DNA of 64,000 bases from Allantophomopsis cytisporea (GCA_024752435.1 CP103025.1:1922001-1986000), one strand, 5' to 3'; shown: positions 34,955-47,552, counted from the stretch's first letter. A program made the numbers and translations. The notes: generated from the sequence alone by a model not told the origin.

Positions 34955-36864
34955 ATGTCTGCGACTGCTCCCCCAGATCCAGTACAAACATCTCCATCAG
35001 GTCAGTTCTCAAAATACACACAATTGGTCAAGCTATATGTTTGCAAAGCATCCCATATAGGAATGTAACAACTGACTTCATTGTATAGCAAGTAAAAAGA
35101 AGAAGAACAAGAAGAAGAAGAACAACGCGACAAACAAGTTCGATACAAATGGTGATTCGGAGAAAATAGACGAAGTTAATAAAGATGGCGAGCCAGAAAA
35201 TGATGAGTTGGAAGGAGAAGAAGATGTTGAGACTGCATCGGTAGTGGTACGAATGACACCTGTCAAGTTTGATATTCACATCTCCACGACATATGGCTAA
35301 GACTCAACAGAATTCAGGAAAGAATGAATCAGAAACATCTACGCATTCCACAGCCCGAGCGAATGGCGACGACGACGAACCCAAAGCGAACGGCCATGCG
35401 AATGCGACCACCCAGAAATCCCCCATCAATCCACACACAAAGGGGCTTTCCGAAGAGACAATGGAGAGTAATGCCTCTGATACCTCCGATGCGAGCAGCC
35501 GACTGGAAGCTATGTCACAGGATCGAGAGGCTCTTCGCGCTGAAGTGGAGAAGATGCGTAAGGCATTAGAGGACATTCAAGGAAAGCACGCCGAAGAGAT
35601 GACAACCATTCGCGAAGAGCTCGAAGAAAGTCAAAATGCCAAGGAGCAAGCCCAAACACAATACCAGAATCTTCTGGGGCGGGTGAATACAATCAAATCA
35701 AGTCTTGGGGAGCGTCTGGCGGCGGACAGGCAGGAGCTGGCGGAAGCAAAGGAGCAGATCGAAGAACTTGATAGACAGAACGAAGACCTTACAAACGGAC
35801 GGAAGGTGTTGGAGGCAGAAATCGCACAACTATCGAAAGACTCCGAGGAAACATCAAAAGAGCTCTCAGATCTACGAAATCGGTATAATTTGTCGCAGCA
35901 AAATTGGGTAATGGAGCGCGAAGACCTACTCAACAAGGCAAGAAACCTGAAGGAGGAAGGTGATGCGGCAAAGGAAGCGATGGGCGACTGGGAGGTTCTT
36001 GCAATGGAAGAACGTTCCATTAGAGAGAATTTGACAGAGCGCGTGGCAGAACTCGAGGAGCAGATGTCAAGTCATAGAGAAGCATATGAGAGGGCTGTAT
36101 CCGAGCGGGATAGCCAATCACAAGCGGTTGAGGGATTACAAAGGGCATTGCAGGAGATCCAGGAAGCTCGAAAGCAGGAGTTGCGTGAAATGGTCGAGAC
36201 ATCCCAGGAACAAACCTCTGCTTTGAAGAAGCTTGTTCAAGAGTCAGATGCCAGAGCTGTGGAAGCCGAAAAAGCTCGAGATGCTCTGCAGAAGGAGGTT
36301 GAACGAACTGCACCATTTGAAAAAGAGATCAAGGAGAAAAACCTTCTTATTGGAAAGCTCCGTCACGAAGCCATTGTCCTTAATGAACATCTCACCAAGG
36401 CTTTAAGGTTTCTCAAGAAGGCCAAACCCGAGGACAATATTGACAGGTATGATGATTTAACATTGAAGTAGGACCAATACTTACCAGACCACAGGCAAAT
36501 TGTTACCAACCATTTCCTCCATTTCATAACCCTCGATCGATCCGACCCAAAGAAGTTCCAAGTGCTGCAGCTCATAGCTGCCCTTCTCAACTGGAACGAA
36601 GAGCAAAGAGAACAGGCCGGCCTTGCTCGTCCCGGAGCCTCGAGTACCAATCTGCGACCGCCTAATGTCCCTTTTCACCGCACACCAAGCACGCCAACCT
36701 TCTCCACCGAGTTCTTCCAGGACAATGCGAGCAAAGAGAGTCTGGCGGAACTATGGACCGGCTTCCTGGAACGACAGGCTGAGGAGGGAAGCCGGAAAGG
36801 AAGTAGGAGTGATAGTATGAGCTCTGTTCCTCCTCTGCCTCCGCCCAAGACGGATGCGAAGTGA
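34955..36864 (+). CDS. imh1: GRIP-domain golgin (Imh1 type)
   Basis: Coiled-coil tether of the trans-Golgi network, recruited by Arl1-GTP through the GRIP domain. Exons 34955-35000, 35089-35246, 35311-36446 and 36495-36864 give 569 aa. A small separate exon holds a Lys-rich tract (KKKKNKKKK) followed by an acidic stretch. Residues about 120-430 are continuous heptad coiled coil rich in Glu, Gln, Arg and Lys. The GRIP domain is LRHEAIVLNEHLTKALRFLKK then IDRQIVTNHFLHFITLDRSD and KKFQVLQLIAALLNW; its join crosses intron 3. A Pro/Ser-rich tail of about 80 residues follows. For intron 2, CAG before 35311 is preferred; an AAG at 35301 is also in phase and would add three residues (TQQ). Confidence 0.9.
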
Positions 36865-37220
36865 TGATCTGCGTGGATAGATGGTGGATGAGACGGGGGG
36901 GTTTTTTTTTTGGGAGCGGCATAGCATTTAATGGTGATTGCACTTGGTTGGAGTTAGGCATATGTATGAATATTAAGGGATCTTGGCCTAAATTCTTAGA
37001 CTTCGTTTTTGACTACTTTCTCGTGTCGAGTGAATCTGTGAGGCTATGTCTTTGGCCAGTATGCGATATTCCATCCTTCATACCAATACCTTTCAAATAT
37101 TGGCGGCAAGACTGATGAGCAGCTAGTGCCACCATGTTATCTTTTGCAGCTGTCAAGTGCAAAGTACTTTTGGAGTGTATAATGGATCGTATTGCTATCA
37201 ACAAATCAACAAATAAGGTA
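36865..37220. other. Convergent intergenic region
   Basis: 356 bp between two stops; contains a G6/T10 run at 36896-36910. 3' UTR sequence only. Confidence 0.5.
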
Positions 37221-38322
37221 CTACTTCGGCCCTACGATAGTACTGATAGTCATGTCAGCATACGTCTCCGCATCCTTGCTGATGATGTCCATATTTATCC
37301 TGCTTTCAGCTGCATTATTCACTGCCTCTATCACCTCTCTCTGTTCCATAATTCCACGCATATGCATGGCTTCTTCCACCCAGTAACCCTCAGCACGATT
37401 CCTCAAAGTAGGGTCTCTTGCAACTGAGTTTTTGATGATTCCCGCAGCATTGATCTTGTTTCTAGTTGCATTGATAATGCGAGTTGCGACATCAACCTGT
37501 TCAGCTGTTGTAGGAGGCGACACAAATGCACGGTTGGTCGAAGAGAGATAGAGGGCATAGCCCAGCACCGCATCGACCAGAGCCACCAAAATACCTTTGT
37601 ACGTCCTCATTGTCCAAAAGAATGGCTCAATATCCTCTACTCTCGTTGCTCGTGCGTTTCCAAGAGGGTTGAATGAGATGGTGAGATAAAGCTCGCCGAG
37701 TGCTAATGCAATGCCTGCAAGAATCGCCTGTGTTCTCCAGACGGCACCCTCTTTGCCAGCAAAAAGACCTGATGTGACGAGAGACAGAATGATGATGTGC
37801 AGGAGGTGTGGTGCCAGGATCGACGGAACCGCATAGTACAAGTATAAATCCGGATTGTCGGCCTTGCAGAATTGACACTCTGCCATGACACTTGGTCCAT
37901 ACTTGAAATATAACAACCTTGAGTCCAGACTCTGTAGTCTATTTCTCAACATGTTATCCACATCTGTGAGTCCTTGTGGTCGAAGCGCTGAAAGACGAGT
38001 GAAGAGGACATCGTTTGGGATTTGGAGTCGGGACTGCGTGATAGAAAAGATGTTTTCTGGTGCAAAAATAGGAAGCGTCTTGGCCAAAAATATAATGGCA
38101 GTGAAGAAAAGGATCCAAAGCGCGCGGGATATTTTGGCAGGTGGTGGTCGTATCGGTATGTTTTCTACTGTTGGTGCTGCGCGGACAGATCTATAATATG
38201 CTATCGCTTTTGGAATGAGCATAGGGCCAAAGAAAGTCAATAGAGTAGTGATCCTATATGGAGTCAGCTTTAATTTATCCACTCGATACCAGACTTCCTT
38301 ACGTGCTCCATGATATAGCCAT
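37221..38322 (-). CDS. Polytopic membrane protein, conserved fungal, function unknown
   Basis: Exons 38303-38322 and 37221-38253 give 350 aa, starting MAISWSTITTLLTFFGP. I chose the spliced start because the 49-bp intron has GTAAGG, a GCTGAC branch site and an ATATAG acceptor, and the join gives a normal hydrophobic N-terminus. Unspliced, the same frame opens upstream at 38423 with an unconvincing leader. About five to six membrane segments are visible (TTLLTFFGPMLIPKAIAYY, ALWILFFTAIIFLAKTLPIF, LLHIIILSLVTSGLFAG, AILAGIALALGELYLTI, ILVALVDAVLGYALYL). A soluble loop carries a Cys pair (ECQFCKADNPD) after a Leu/Arg-rich helix, and the C-terminal tail is helical. No catalytic motif recognised. 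Shares a 588-bp upstream region with the PTAR1-like gene. Confidence 0.72.
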
Positions 38323-38910
38323 AATGCAACACTTGCAGCGGTTTGTTGCTCTACTCTTTGTACCGCCGACGCTGAGATGTATACATTGTATTCCGTGAGG
38401 TAAGGTGGCAGAATCTTCGGCACTTGCCGGGCGGAGACGAAAGGGGACTAGGTAGGTATATTAATACTTGTAGCTTGAGCAATATTATGTAACTACATAA
38501 ATCACCAGTTGGAGGATAAAGACTATAGGCATAAAAGAAGACATAACGCACCAGACTCTTATAAAGCCTTCCAACGTTGGTCCGAGTTTAGAACGTATAG
38601 GCTACAGAATCGAGAATAGACAGTTTTAAACTCATGTAGTCTTGGGATGCTTGACTTCATATTCCTTATTGCCTTGCTTATAAGGCCAAGTAGACGTCAA
38701 GCGTTCGTGCACGCTTCTCGAAGCACATGTCGTGGATGTTCTCGTCGAAGCTTATAACACCAACTCCAAGATTACTTTCCTAGTGCCTTTTCCGGAAATA
38801 TTTCTCTCACTGGATTGTCTCTGAGCTGCAATCACCTTTTATGATAATCCTGCTCACATCAAATCCTAATCTCTACTTTGACCAGTGTCGGCAATCAGTC
38901 CTCACAACAA
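38323..38910. promoter_or_regulatory. Shared divergent upstream region, membrane protein / PTAR1-like
   Basis: 588 bp between the two start codons. No recognisable site or RNA gene. Confidence 0.4.
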
Positions 38911-40030
38911 ATGTCAAGAGCAGTGGAGCCCGAAGTAGCCGCTCAAGCTCGAGCGCAAAGCAACGATGAATGTTACATGCAGCTCCTACAAGGCCTGAAG
39001 ACTGCTCTCTCTTCTGCACCTCTTTTGGAAATTGAGTTTCTTGGCAAGGAATTTGTACTGCCGGAAGATACCTATTTTCTCGTCGAGGATGACAGCATTG
39101 CTATACCTAAGAAATCCCTCGTATTAGCTTTCCTCTCTGCTCGGAGGATATTCTTTGGTCATGATCAGACATCAAGCCTTCATACGGATGTGATCATGGA
39201 TACTTCTGCTTTAATGCTTCTTATGGATCCAGAGCATCTTACTGCTGCTAATGCGCGGAAGAGAGTACTTCTTGAAAGTACCCAGAGAGATGCTTCCGAC
39301 TCAAAGACGCGACTTGAGCTTGAACTGCAGTTCCTGGATAGTCTTTTAACTTCCCCACTACATCGACATACCAAGTCGCCTAATCTCTGGAGCCACAGAA
39401 AATGGTTGGTTGAGCGATGTTTATCAGATCCGACTCTTTCAAGCATGATCACAATTGAACATGAATTACTTGATGTTGTTATGAAATCAGCAGAACGGCA
39501 CCCCCGAAACTACTATGTAAGAATACTGAGTCTCTTGCTGATATATCAATACCAGTGCACTGAAGGCTAATCATGCATCATAGTCCTGGTCATACATACG
39601 CTGGCTACTCTTGAAAGGACAAAGGCCAAGTGAAGCTCCTCATCAGCTCCCTCCAAATTTTGAAATAGATCAGAAAGTGCGTGACTGGTGTTTGAAGCAC
39701 CCAAACGATATTTCTGGATGGTCATTTCTTCTCTTCATTCTCACCAGCCTACCTGTAATATCATCTCTGGGTATCTCGATGGAGCAAGCTAGCATGAGAG
39801 CCTCGTTGATGGGCAAAGAGGTGCTCCGATACACCATCAGATTCAGTTGGAAGAATGAGTCTGTCTGGGTTTTTCTCAGGACATTGTTCGCTACGCAGTA
39901 TATTGATCATGAAGCCCGAAGTGCTTTTCTTGCGGCTGTGGCGGCCGTCTCACAGGATTGTAATTCTGTACAACAGAAGCAGATGCGTGCTGTGGTAGCT
40001 TGGTGTAGTGAGAATCAACCGAGTTCGTGA
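38911..40030 (+). CDS. Protein prenyltransferase alpha-subunit repeat protein (PTAR1/Ecm9 like)
   Basis: Exons 38911-39516 and 39584-40030 give 350 aa. It has PPTA-type helical repeats with the Trp anchor: SPNLWSHRKWLVERCL, HPRNYYSWSYIRWLL (completed by the splice) and HPNDISGWSFLLFIL. True farnesyl/geranylgeranyl transferase alpha subunits have more and closer-spaced repeats (typically five), so this fits the divergent PTAR1 group. Human PTAR1 pairs with the RabGGTase beta subunit to prenylate specific substrates; an equivalent role here is inference. The Ser/Glu-rich start MSRAVEPEVAAQ is the first ATG in frame; the frame is open upstream only to a TTG. Confidence 0.75.
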
Positions 40031-41257
40031 CTGCATAGGCGAGGATTCTTCTTAACCACATCCTGCTACAAATTGACAGGACAAATCATATTTTTCAAGC
40101 ATGCAAGTGACAGACTTGACGGCCAGGTAGATTCACAGGTCTGAAAGGTAGCCCTTTCAAGTCAACGCCGCTTTCAGTATTTGCCGTGGGGGTATCAAGA
40201 GCGTACAATTATCAGGGCTTGGACTTATCTCCAAATGTCTGTTATTGCGCGCCATGTAAATTTGACTCTATGACCAGTCACAGATATGTACATAGTATCA
40301 ACAGCCTAGTTACAAACACGTATGAAATCATGAGGAGCCAAACATTCACTATGCATCAAGTGCTTCTATCCCACATAATCCAGGCTTGAAATCTGCATCA
40401 GACACGTACTCTCGCATTTCCGCAGCCGCCCATACTGGACATCATCTGCCCCCAGCGCTGAACTCGTGGAAGTAATCCTTAAGACATATAGAATGAGCAC
40501 TCGTCCTCACGGTCCTCACGCACCGGCCGCCGCCCGACTTCCACGCCGACTCATCAGGAGCTCTGAACCCGAAGTCCACGAACACCCAGACATTTCATTA
40601 CTTCCTCTAAGATAGGGAGAGATGTTGATTTCGACCCATGCACCGCATAAGTACATGCATACCTCACTCCTCCTAACCCTACCCCTCCTCCCATCCCCAT
40701 CCCCATCCCCATCCCCATTTCCATTCACATGCGCCAAGCCTCGCAACCCAATGGGCGTTTCAAACATGTTTAGTGTGCAAATGATCGCCTTTCACATTTG
40801 CGACGAGGGAGACGGTCAACACTGGGGACGGCTCGCTCGCGTGGACGTGGACGGGTTTGGATTAGCACGCTGCGCGTAGATTGGGGGTGGTTGTGGCACG
40901 GACTGCAGATGGTAATTTGGAGGTGTCTTATTGCAACGTCCATACATAGGATAGATGGATAGCACACCCGCGACACACGCAGACACACAAACGCGGGTGG
41001 GAAATCGCCGTGATCTTGTTTTGTAGGGGTGAGTGATTGAGTTTTCGCTTTTGGTATATGTAATATTGTGGTATGTGTACACGAACTTACGAACAGGGAG
41101 GAATTGGGATGAAATTGTGTACGGAAGTTTATCTATGGAGGCTTCGCATTTAAGTTCATGAAGTATGAGAAGGTTCGTTTATTTATTCTTGTTCCAACAC
41201 TTTAAAGCTGTTATACGGACGGAATATGGAGAATACAAACACAGACGATCACTCGAT
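40031..41257. other. Convergent intergenic region, 1.2 kb
   Basis: Between the stops of the PTAR1-like and dioxygenase genes. It includes a CCATCC microsatellite (40690-40725) and several overlapping short ORFs without features. Confidence 0.5.
40690..40725. repeat. CCATCC/CATCCC hexanucleotide repeat
   Basis: Five CCATCC-type units in tandem, degenerating to CCATTTCC. Its complement encodes the Gly-Asp run of a spurious minus-strand ORF. Confidence 0.85.
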
Positions 41258-42285
41258 TTATCTCCGCACACAGAGATCAGATCTAATGATCCATTTCTCG
41301 CCCTCTATAACTTCTCGTCCTTCGTGCAACATACATTCATTGCCATGCTTGTGCAAGAGCAACATTCCGGTTTCAAGCCCAACGACGACCTCCTTATCTA
41401 TAGGTGATCTCTTGAAGGGAATGTCATCAGGATAGAAGACAGTTTCTCCCCCAATGCAGCCCGTAGCCGGCGACGTTAAGTACAGAAGCAATGTCCAAGT
41501 TGTCTTAGCCGGTGTAGCTTTGGGTGATGTAGGCAAATTGATGATATTAGATTCGTCGTCTATACACTGTTAGTTTATTGTAACTGCCCTGTGCGGTATG
41601 AAGATGAGATGCTCTTTCTGCTCTATGCCGCTATTATTCTTGTTGTTTGAATGGGCACTTACAATGTTGATCGAAGAATTGACCCTTCTTGTAGCGGTAG
41701 ATGCGGATACTGGGGTTCAGTCCTACAACCTCTCCGCCCCTGCATTCGAGTCAGCCAATTCAATCAGAGACAAACGGGAAATAATCACGTGAGACGCGGA
41801 CTCTTATCGACTGTTCTCTTCGAAATTCAGGGTCAGGGTAAATAATTTCTTGGATCAACATACCATAAGCGCTCACGCTCCTGTTTACTCATTCCCTCGT
41901 TATCGTCATTATCAGGAGCATCATCCGACCCACAGATCAACTCTCGTAACCCGGTCTCCACCCACAACCTGTTTGCAAAAGCGGGATCATCGATGCGGAA
42001 ACGATCGTTGACGCGCACTGCATCACCTTTCTTGGGCGTGCCAGGTGTCGTGACTAGCGGCAAGGTTCTGAGGAAGTTTACGTAGTTCTTGCACAGTGTC
42101 GACGTCCAGAAGTCACGGATTAGAACGATCTGTGACTCCACCAGTTGCGTCAGCGAGAGATCACTGCTCGGGCGGAGAGGTTTGAATTCGGGCCAGTTCG
42201 GTGGGGGTTCGTTTGAGGTTGTGGCGGTTCTTTTCGAACTTTTGTTCTGTGCTTTGGTGGTGTTGCTTTTTTTGGGAGGCGCCAT
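41258..42285 (-). CDS. 2-oxoglutarate/Fe(II) dioxygenase, prolyl-4-hydroxylase like
   Basis: Exons 41864-42285, 41663-41739 and 41258-41559 give 266 aa. The double-stranded beta-helix core has the iron triad and 2OG arginine: His and Asp in FFDQHYDESN, a distal His in CMLHEGREV, and a following Lys/Arg pair in KWIIRSDLCV. The HxD codons are divided by intron 2. The N-terminus is Lys/Ser/Thr-rich (MAPPKKSNTTKAQNKSSKR), with no signal peptide, so cytosolic or nuclear. It resembles fungal P4Hc-domain proteins that act on soluble proteins rather than secreted collagen-type enzymes. The substrate cannot be inferred. The second intron contains its acceptor in AACAGTGTATAG, and the phase closes. Confidence 0.85.
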
Positions 42286-42315
42286 AGTTTATTTGGTCGA
42301 AATGTTGGTAAGGTT

Positions 42316-42370
42316 AGGATTGGTAAGGTATGGATAGTATGGATGGTATGGATGGGATGGTATGGTATGC
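42316..42370. repeat. Degenerate TATGGATGG repeat
   Basis: Imperfect units of TATGGATA/TATGGATGG/GATGGTATGG, about six. It lies within 30-85 bp of the dioxygenase start codon. Confidence 0.75.
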
Positions 42371-43305
42371 ACACCAGTACGGTACACACCTAGGTACGTA
42401 GAGTTGAATGTATGTAAATATCCCCTTACCCTTGAAGGAGTGCGGTTGTGCGGTTATGGATTGCGTGGGCCGCGTCCTCCCTTATCAATAATTTGGGTAA
42501 TAATGTTGCCTATTAAATTATTGTTGCCTATTATAGTTGTGGTGTGGGTAGGTGAATATACAGCAAATTTGGTAGCGAGTATACAAAAATGGAATTCTGA
42601 ATGAAATGGTTATTAATGATCAATAATGTTTATTAATGTTTATTAATAAAATGATCCGGGAATATTCGTGGAATATTAATATTGTTATTCTATGCACATG
42701 GGAGTGTACAAAGTAGGCTGATGTTCATCTGAAGTGTGAGTGAGTGCGCGTCTGTGCTGATGGAAGATTTCCACTTCGAGAGCAAGCAAAGCGATCCCCT
42801 TTATTCTTGGCACAAACCCTTGGCCTAGCCTGGCTTGGCGGCACCTCTGCTTTGCCGGAATAGGTCTAAGTCAGGAACCACCCATCAGCCAGGTGAGCTA
42901 CATCTGAGTGGGCATCTGAGTGGACCACACAACATGCTGGTCTTGTCGAACTGATGCAGCACTTGGGAGCTTTCAGGTGCAGAAGTGTGTGTGTACCCGC
43001 ATCATGCGTATGTGCGCGTCTTGTCTTCGTGCGGCAAAAGTGGCTGATCATGCTTGTACCACTGTGCCAATGGCCTTTCTTTGCTTCCTTACCTTCCTCA
43101 CCTTCCTCACCTCACCAGACCTTACTCCACCTGCGAAAGAGGGTCTTCAAGCACAGGCACCCCGCTGGACCACGGCAGAAGCCAACTTGAACTCATCTGG
43201 CGCATCATCATCTCCACACCACGCAGTCCAGTCAGAACCAATGCACATCGAGCCTGCTTCTAGAGTACTTGCTCACTCACTTTACTGAGTCTACTGACTT
43301 GACTT

Positions 43306-43306
43306 A

Positions 43307-43334
<28 letters not shown>
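43306..43334. repeat. (CT)n microsatellite
   Basis: About 14 CT units on the plus strand in the probable 5' leader of the aspartic protease gene. Confidence 0.9.
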
Positions 43335-43337
<3 letters not shown>

Positions 43338-43821
43338 ATGTGATCCTCTCTTCTCCATGATACTCTCCCTCTCTCTCTTTGATTCTTTTCCATCATTCCC
43401 CCACATCATCATAATCCTCTTTCTTTTTTCGCCTCTTTCCTTCCCTGTTTCTTTTGAATCATAGACAACAGTATCCATTCTCGTCCCAGTTCACCTTTTC
43501 TTGTATATTACTTTTTTCACTGTCTTTTTGTCTATAGCATTGCATTGCATTTGAGGAGCGTTTCTTTTTCACTGCTTAGCTCATTTGCTTCGAACTATCT
43601 ACAGTATATCATTACCCAGAGAATCTTCCGGATTACCACAATACATCGCAATATCTATTGCCTTTTCTGTCCAGCGAACGATTCGAATCCACCTTCGAAT
43701 ACAATTCCTTGTTCCAATACCCGGGCAAAAATCCCACCCACTCGATCGATCATTTCAATGAGCGCTAGAATATAGATTCATCAACCCGATTTGCTTCTTA
43801 GTCGGACCATAACCCTTCAGT

Positions 43822-45416
43822 ATGAAGCTCACAGTCGGTTCTATACAACTTGCTCTACTTGTCGCCAATGTCCAAGCTTTCTATCCATATATGCCAGAAT
43901 GGAAATCACAACCTACGAACGCAATCTTAGAGGAATCTTTGGATGTAGTTGCCGAAAGAGCCAACAATGAGATCCCATCAGCTGCCACCATCAAGATTCG
44001 TCAAAAACAACGGAGGGTGAGTTGGAATTGTTATGCTACGGTCTCCAAATACTGATTTGCTGTTACCAGGAGGACATATCACATGAAGACAGACTAAGTC
44101 ATATGGCACGCCATATCAACAACAAATTCAAGAGAAAGCACTCTTCACCCACTTCCGAGAAGAAGGAGGTTGTCAAACGCACAAGTACCTACTCTGTCGT
44201 TACTGCCGAATCACCGACTGCCACCAACAGTGCCCCTATCGATCAGGATGGAACAGACTTTTCGTATTTCACTCAAGTGGAGGTGGGGTCGGAGAGGACC
44301 CCCATGTATTTGCTAATTGACACTGGTTCTTCCAACTCTTGGGTCATGGCTAAGGATTGTGTCTCTGAAGCATGTAAAATCCATAACACATTTGACCCTA
44401 CCACCTCGACATCCTACAACGGCACTCAGGACACTTTCTACTATGGATATGGCTCTGGAAACATCACTGGGACATTTGGAACAGATGTGATGAGCCTGGC
44501 TGGGTTCAACGTTACCCTGAAATTCGGACTTGCGAATATCACCTCCAGCGACTTCCTCAATTTCCCGGTGGATGGAATCTTAGGCTTTGGTTCATCTGGA
44601 AAGGAGGCTCCTACATTCATGGATGTTCTAGGGAGTGAAAAAGTACTGGCTTCCAACATGTTCTGTGTCAGCCTCAATCGTGCTGCGGACAACGAGACAA
44701 ATGATGGTGAAATATCATTCGGTGCTCCGGATCGCTCAAAATACATTGGCGATATAACCTACAATAACCTTTCCAGCACAGATGGACAATGGGTCATTGG
44801 AGTTGATGGAGTTTCTGTTGATGGTGTTACTGCCAACATTGCCTGGGCGAACAAGACATCAGTCATAGATACGGGCAGCACCTATGTCTATATTCCTGAA
44901 GCAGATGCGATTCAAATTCACGACATCATACCGGATGCCGTACGAGCCAGTGGATCATCATACTGGAGTGTTCCTTGCAACACGACGGCCAACCTCACAC
45001 TCACTTTCAGCTCGGGATCATACATCATTCCTGCTGAGGATTGGGTCACATCAACCGGCACAAATACCTGTGCTAGTGTCATCATTCCTGAAGATGTCTT
45101 CGGAAATGATGATACTTGGCTTCTCGGAGATCTGTTGCTCAAGAATGTTTATACAGTGTTTGATGTTGACCACAGTAGAATTGGTAAGCTTCATCCGTCC
45201 GATGGTCTTGAAAAATTACTTACACTCTGAATAGGATTTGCGGAAAAAGGAAATGGTTCAGTTGCGACAACAGCATCTCCATCTGAAGCGTCAGCATCCA
45301 ACACTGCAGCTGCTGGGGCATCAGGCACATCGGATTCAAAGTCATCGGCGGCTACATACAAGAGCACTCGCTTTGGGGGTGTTCTTGCTTTTATTCTCTT
45401 TTTCTTCTTTGCATAG
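43822..45416 (+). CDS. Secreted, membrane- or GPI-anchored aspartic protease (pepsin family A1)
   Basis: Exons 43822-44016, 44070-45183 and 45235-45416 give 496 aa. Signal peptide 1-19 (MKLTVGSIQLALLVANVQA), then a basic propeptide to about residue 103 with likely Kex2-type KR sites (FKRKHSS, VVKRTS). The first catalytic motif is DTGSS (149-153), followed by a short-spaced Cys pair (C162, C167), the flap YGYGSG, and the second catalytic motif DTGS (332-335). The lobe ends with LLGDLLLKNVYTVFDVDHSRIGFA, joined across intron 2. A Ser/Ala/Thr stalk and the hydrophobic end GGVLAFILFFFFA follow. This is the layout of yapsin/CtsD-like surface proteases rather than soluble secreted pepsins. Such enzymes shed or process wall proteins. 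Confidence 0.9.
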
Positions 45417-45718
45417 CGACTGATGATGTTCATGATGTATTAGTAGTATATAATTGAGACCCAAAAAGCCACTGAAGCTGGGAACACACATAGCTTACAA
45501 TAAAACCAAATGTTGGTAGAGGAACTTGAGCCGTCGTAGATGCAACCTGAGTAATGTGTTCAATAAATTGTGATACTTTCCATTGGTTCCCGATATGGGA
45601 TAAGCCTAACGTACATGTACCTCATGCCGCACCTAAGCGAAGTAGCTCCAAGACGATCCTTGGATCACCAGCCTCACCACAACCTTGACGGATTACACAA
45701 TGCTCCCGCGATAGCATT
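45417..45718. other. Short intergenic, protease / transporter
   Basis: 302 bp between co-oriented genes: the 3' end of one and the promoter and leader of the next. Nothing else seen. Confidence 0.5.
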
Positions 45719-47552
45719 ATGGCCAAGGCCAAATCCCACAAAACGCCTCCCTCACAGACCGGGCCATCACTCACGACCGATGAAGAGTCCCACGGCCTGT
45801 TGTCGGGCCACAACTCGGACTCAGAAGATGAGAACGACAATTCTAAAGACAGTTCACCAGTCCCCTCCACACCCCCAAACGAACCACGTACTCCCCGCTC
45901 CGCAAACCGCGTCCACTTCGACCTCCCAGACCTCGAAGCATCGCCGGGCCCACCATCCTACAGCGACGTACCCCTCTCCGGCTCCCGCAACGACAATGGC
46001 AATGCCCGCTCGTCTCACCGGCCACTGCTCAGCGACATTGAGGCGCCGTCCGTGACGCTCGCAACGTCCTGGCCCGACGACATCGACGAAGATGACGTGA
46101 CGTCTTGGGCGGAGCGCGAGCGCGCACGCCCTAAATCAGGCCTCAAATCAGCCTTCATGAACATGGCGAATTCAATCATCGGTGCTGGCATTATCGGCCA
46201 GCCCTACGCTTTCCGGCAGGCGGGCCTGCTTACTGGCATTGTGCTGCTGCTTGTGCTCACTGTGACGGTGGATTGGACCATTCGGTTGATTGTGGTGAAC
46301 AGCAAGCTTGCGGGCCAGAATAGCTTTCAGGGTACTGTGCAGTTCTGCTTTGGGAGGCCTGGCTTGATTGCCATCTCTATTGCCCAGTGGGCGTTTGCGT
46401 TTGGTGGTATGGTTGCTTTTGGGATCATCGTCGGTGATACTATTCCCCATGTGCTTGCGGCTGTGTTTCCGGGCTTGCATAACGTGCCTGTGTTGGGATT
46501 GTTGACGGATCGGAGAGCTGTTATTGTGGTCTGTATACTTGGGGTTAGCTATCCGCTGAGTTTGTATAGGGATATTGCTAAGGTATGTTTCTTCTTGTTG
46601 TGTCCCTGACCTCCCAAGGACTCAAGTAGCGAGCTTCGAATTGAAGTTATTCGATGCTGATATGGGATATAGTTGGCCAAGGCGAGCACGTTGGCTCTCA
46701 TCAGTATGACGGTTATCCTTATTACTGTCGTTACGCAGGGATTCAGAGTCCCTGCTGAATCGAGGGGAGGATTCGACACCAAGTTACTCACCATCAATGA
46801 TGGTATATTCCAAGCTATTGGAGTTATATCCTTTGGTATGTCTACCTATATTATCATCGACTTTCTATTTCTGTTTGACAGAAAATGTCTTTAGAAATCG
46901 ATCACGGGACCCTGTCCCTACCCAGCGACTCCTATCTAACATTATCTCAGCATTTGTCTGCCACCACAACTCTCTCCTAATTTATGGCTCCCTCAAAACG
47001 CCTACAATCGACCGCTTCGCACGCGTGACCCACTACTCAACCTTCATCTCCATGATCGCTTGTCTTGTAATGGCACTCTCAGGCTTCCTGACTTTCGGGC
47101 GCCTAACACAAGGCAACGTGCTCAACAACTTCCCAACCGACAACATAATGGTGAACATAGCGCGCCTATGCTTCGGTCTCAACATGCTCACCACCCTTCC
47201 ACTTGAAGCCTTTGTGTGCCGCGAGGTCATGACTGAGTACTTCTTCCTCGATAAGCCCTTCAACCTACGCTTGCACGTCGTCTTCTCTACCGCCCTTGTT
47301 TTCGCCTCCATGCTCATCTCCCTCCTCACATGTGACCTTGGTGCTGTCTTCGAACTCATTGGCGCTACCTCTGCTTGTGCTTTAGCGTATATCCTGCCCC
47401 CGCTTTGCTATATCAAGCTTAGCTCCCGCTCGTGGAAGACGTACGCTGCCTGGGTTTGTGTGGTGTTCGGGAGCTTTGTTATGTGTGTTAGTCTGGTCCA
47501 GGCAATTGCGAAGATTGTGGATGATGAATCACCACCGGCACAGTGTCATTAA
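45719..47552 (+). CDS. AVT/SLC38-type vacuolar amino-acid transporter
   Basis: Exons 45719-46582, 46673-46835 and 46951-47552 give 542 aa. A long polar, Ser/Pro/Asp-rich cytosolic N-terminus (1-140) precedes the AAAP domain, which opens with the family motif SAFMNMANSIIGAGIIGQPYAFRQAG. About ten to eleven membrane segments follow, including SIAQWAFAFGGMVAFGIIVGD, ISFAFVCHHNSLLIYGSL (completed by intron 2) and FNLRLHVVFSTALVFASMLI. The sequence is closest in style to fungal Avt5/6/7, which export neutral or acidic amino acids from the vacuole. The direction and substrate are inferred from that group. Intron 2 has a TATCTAACATT branch site just before CAG. Confidence 0.88.

Larger units (their letters stand above)
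42286..43821. promoter_or_regulatory. Divergent upstream region, dioxygenase / aspartic protease, 1.5 kb
   Basis: Contains a TATGGATGG-type degenerate repeat (42316-42370), an AT-rich stretch with ATTAAT/TTAATA palindromes (42590-42690), and a CT microsatellite (43306-43334) leading into a pyrimidine-rich leader before the protease ATG. No gene supported. Confidence 0.5.
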
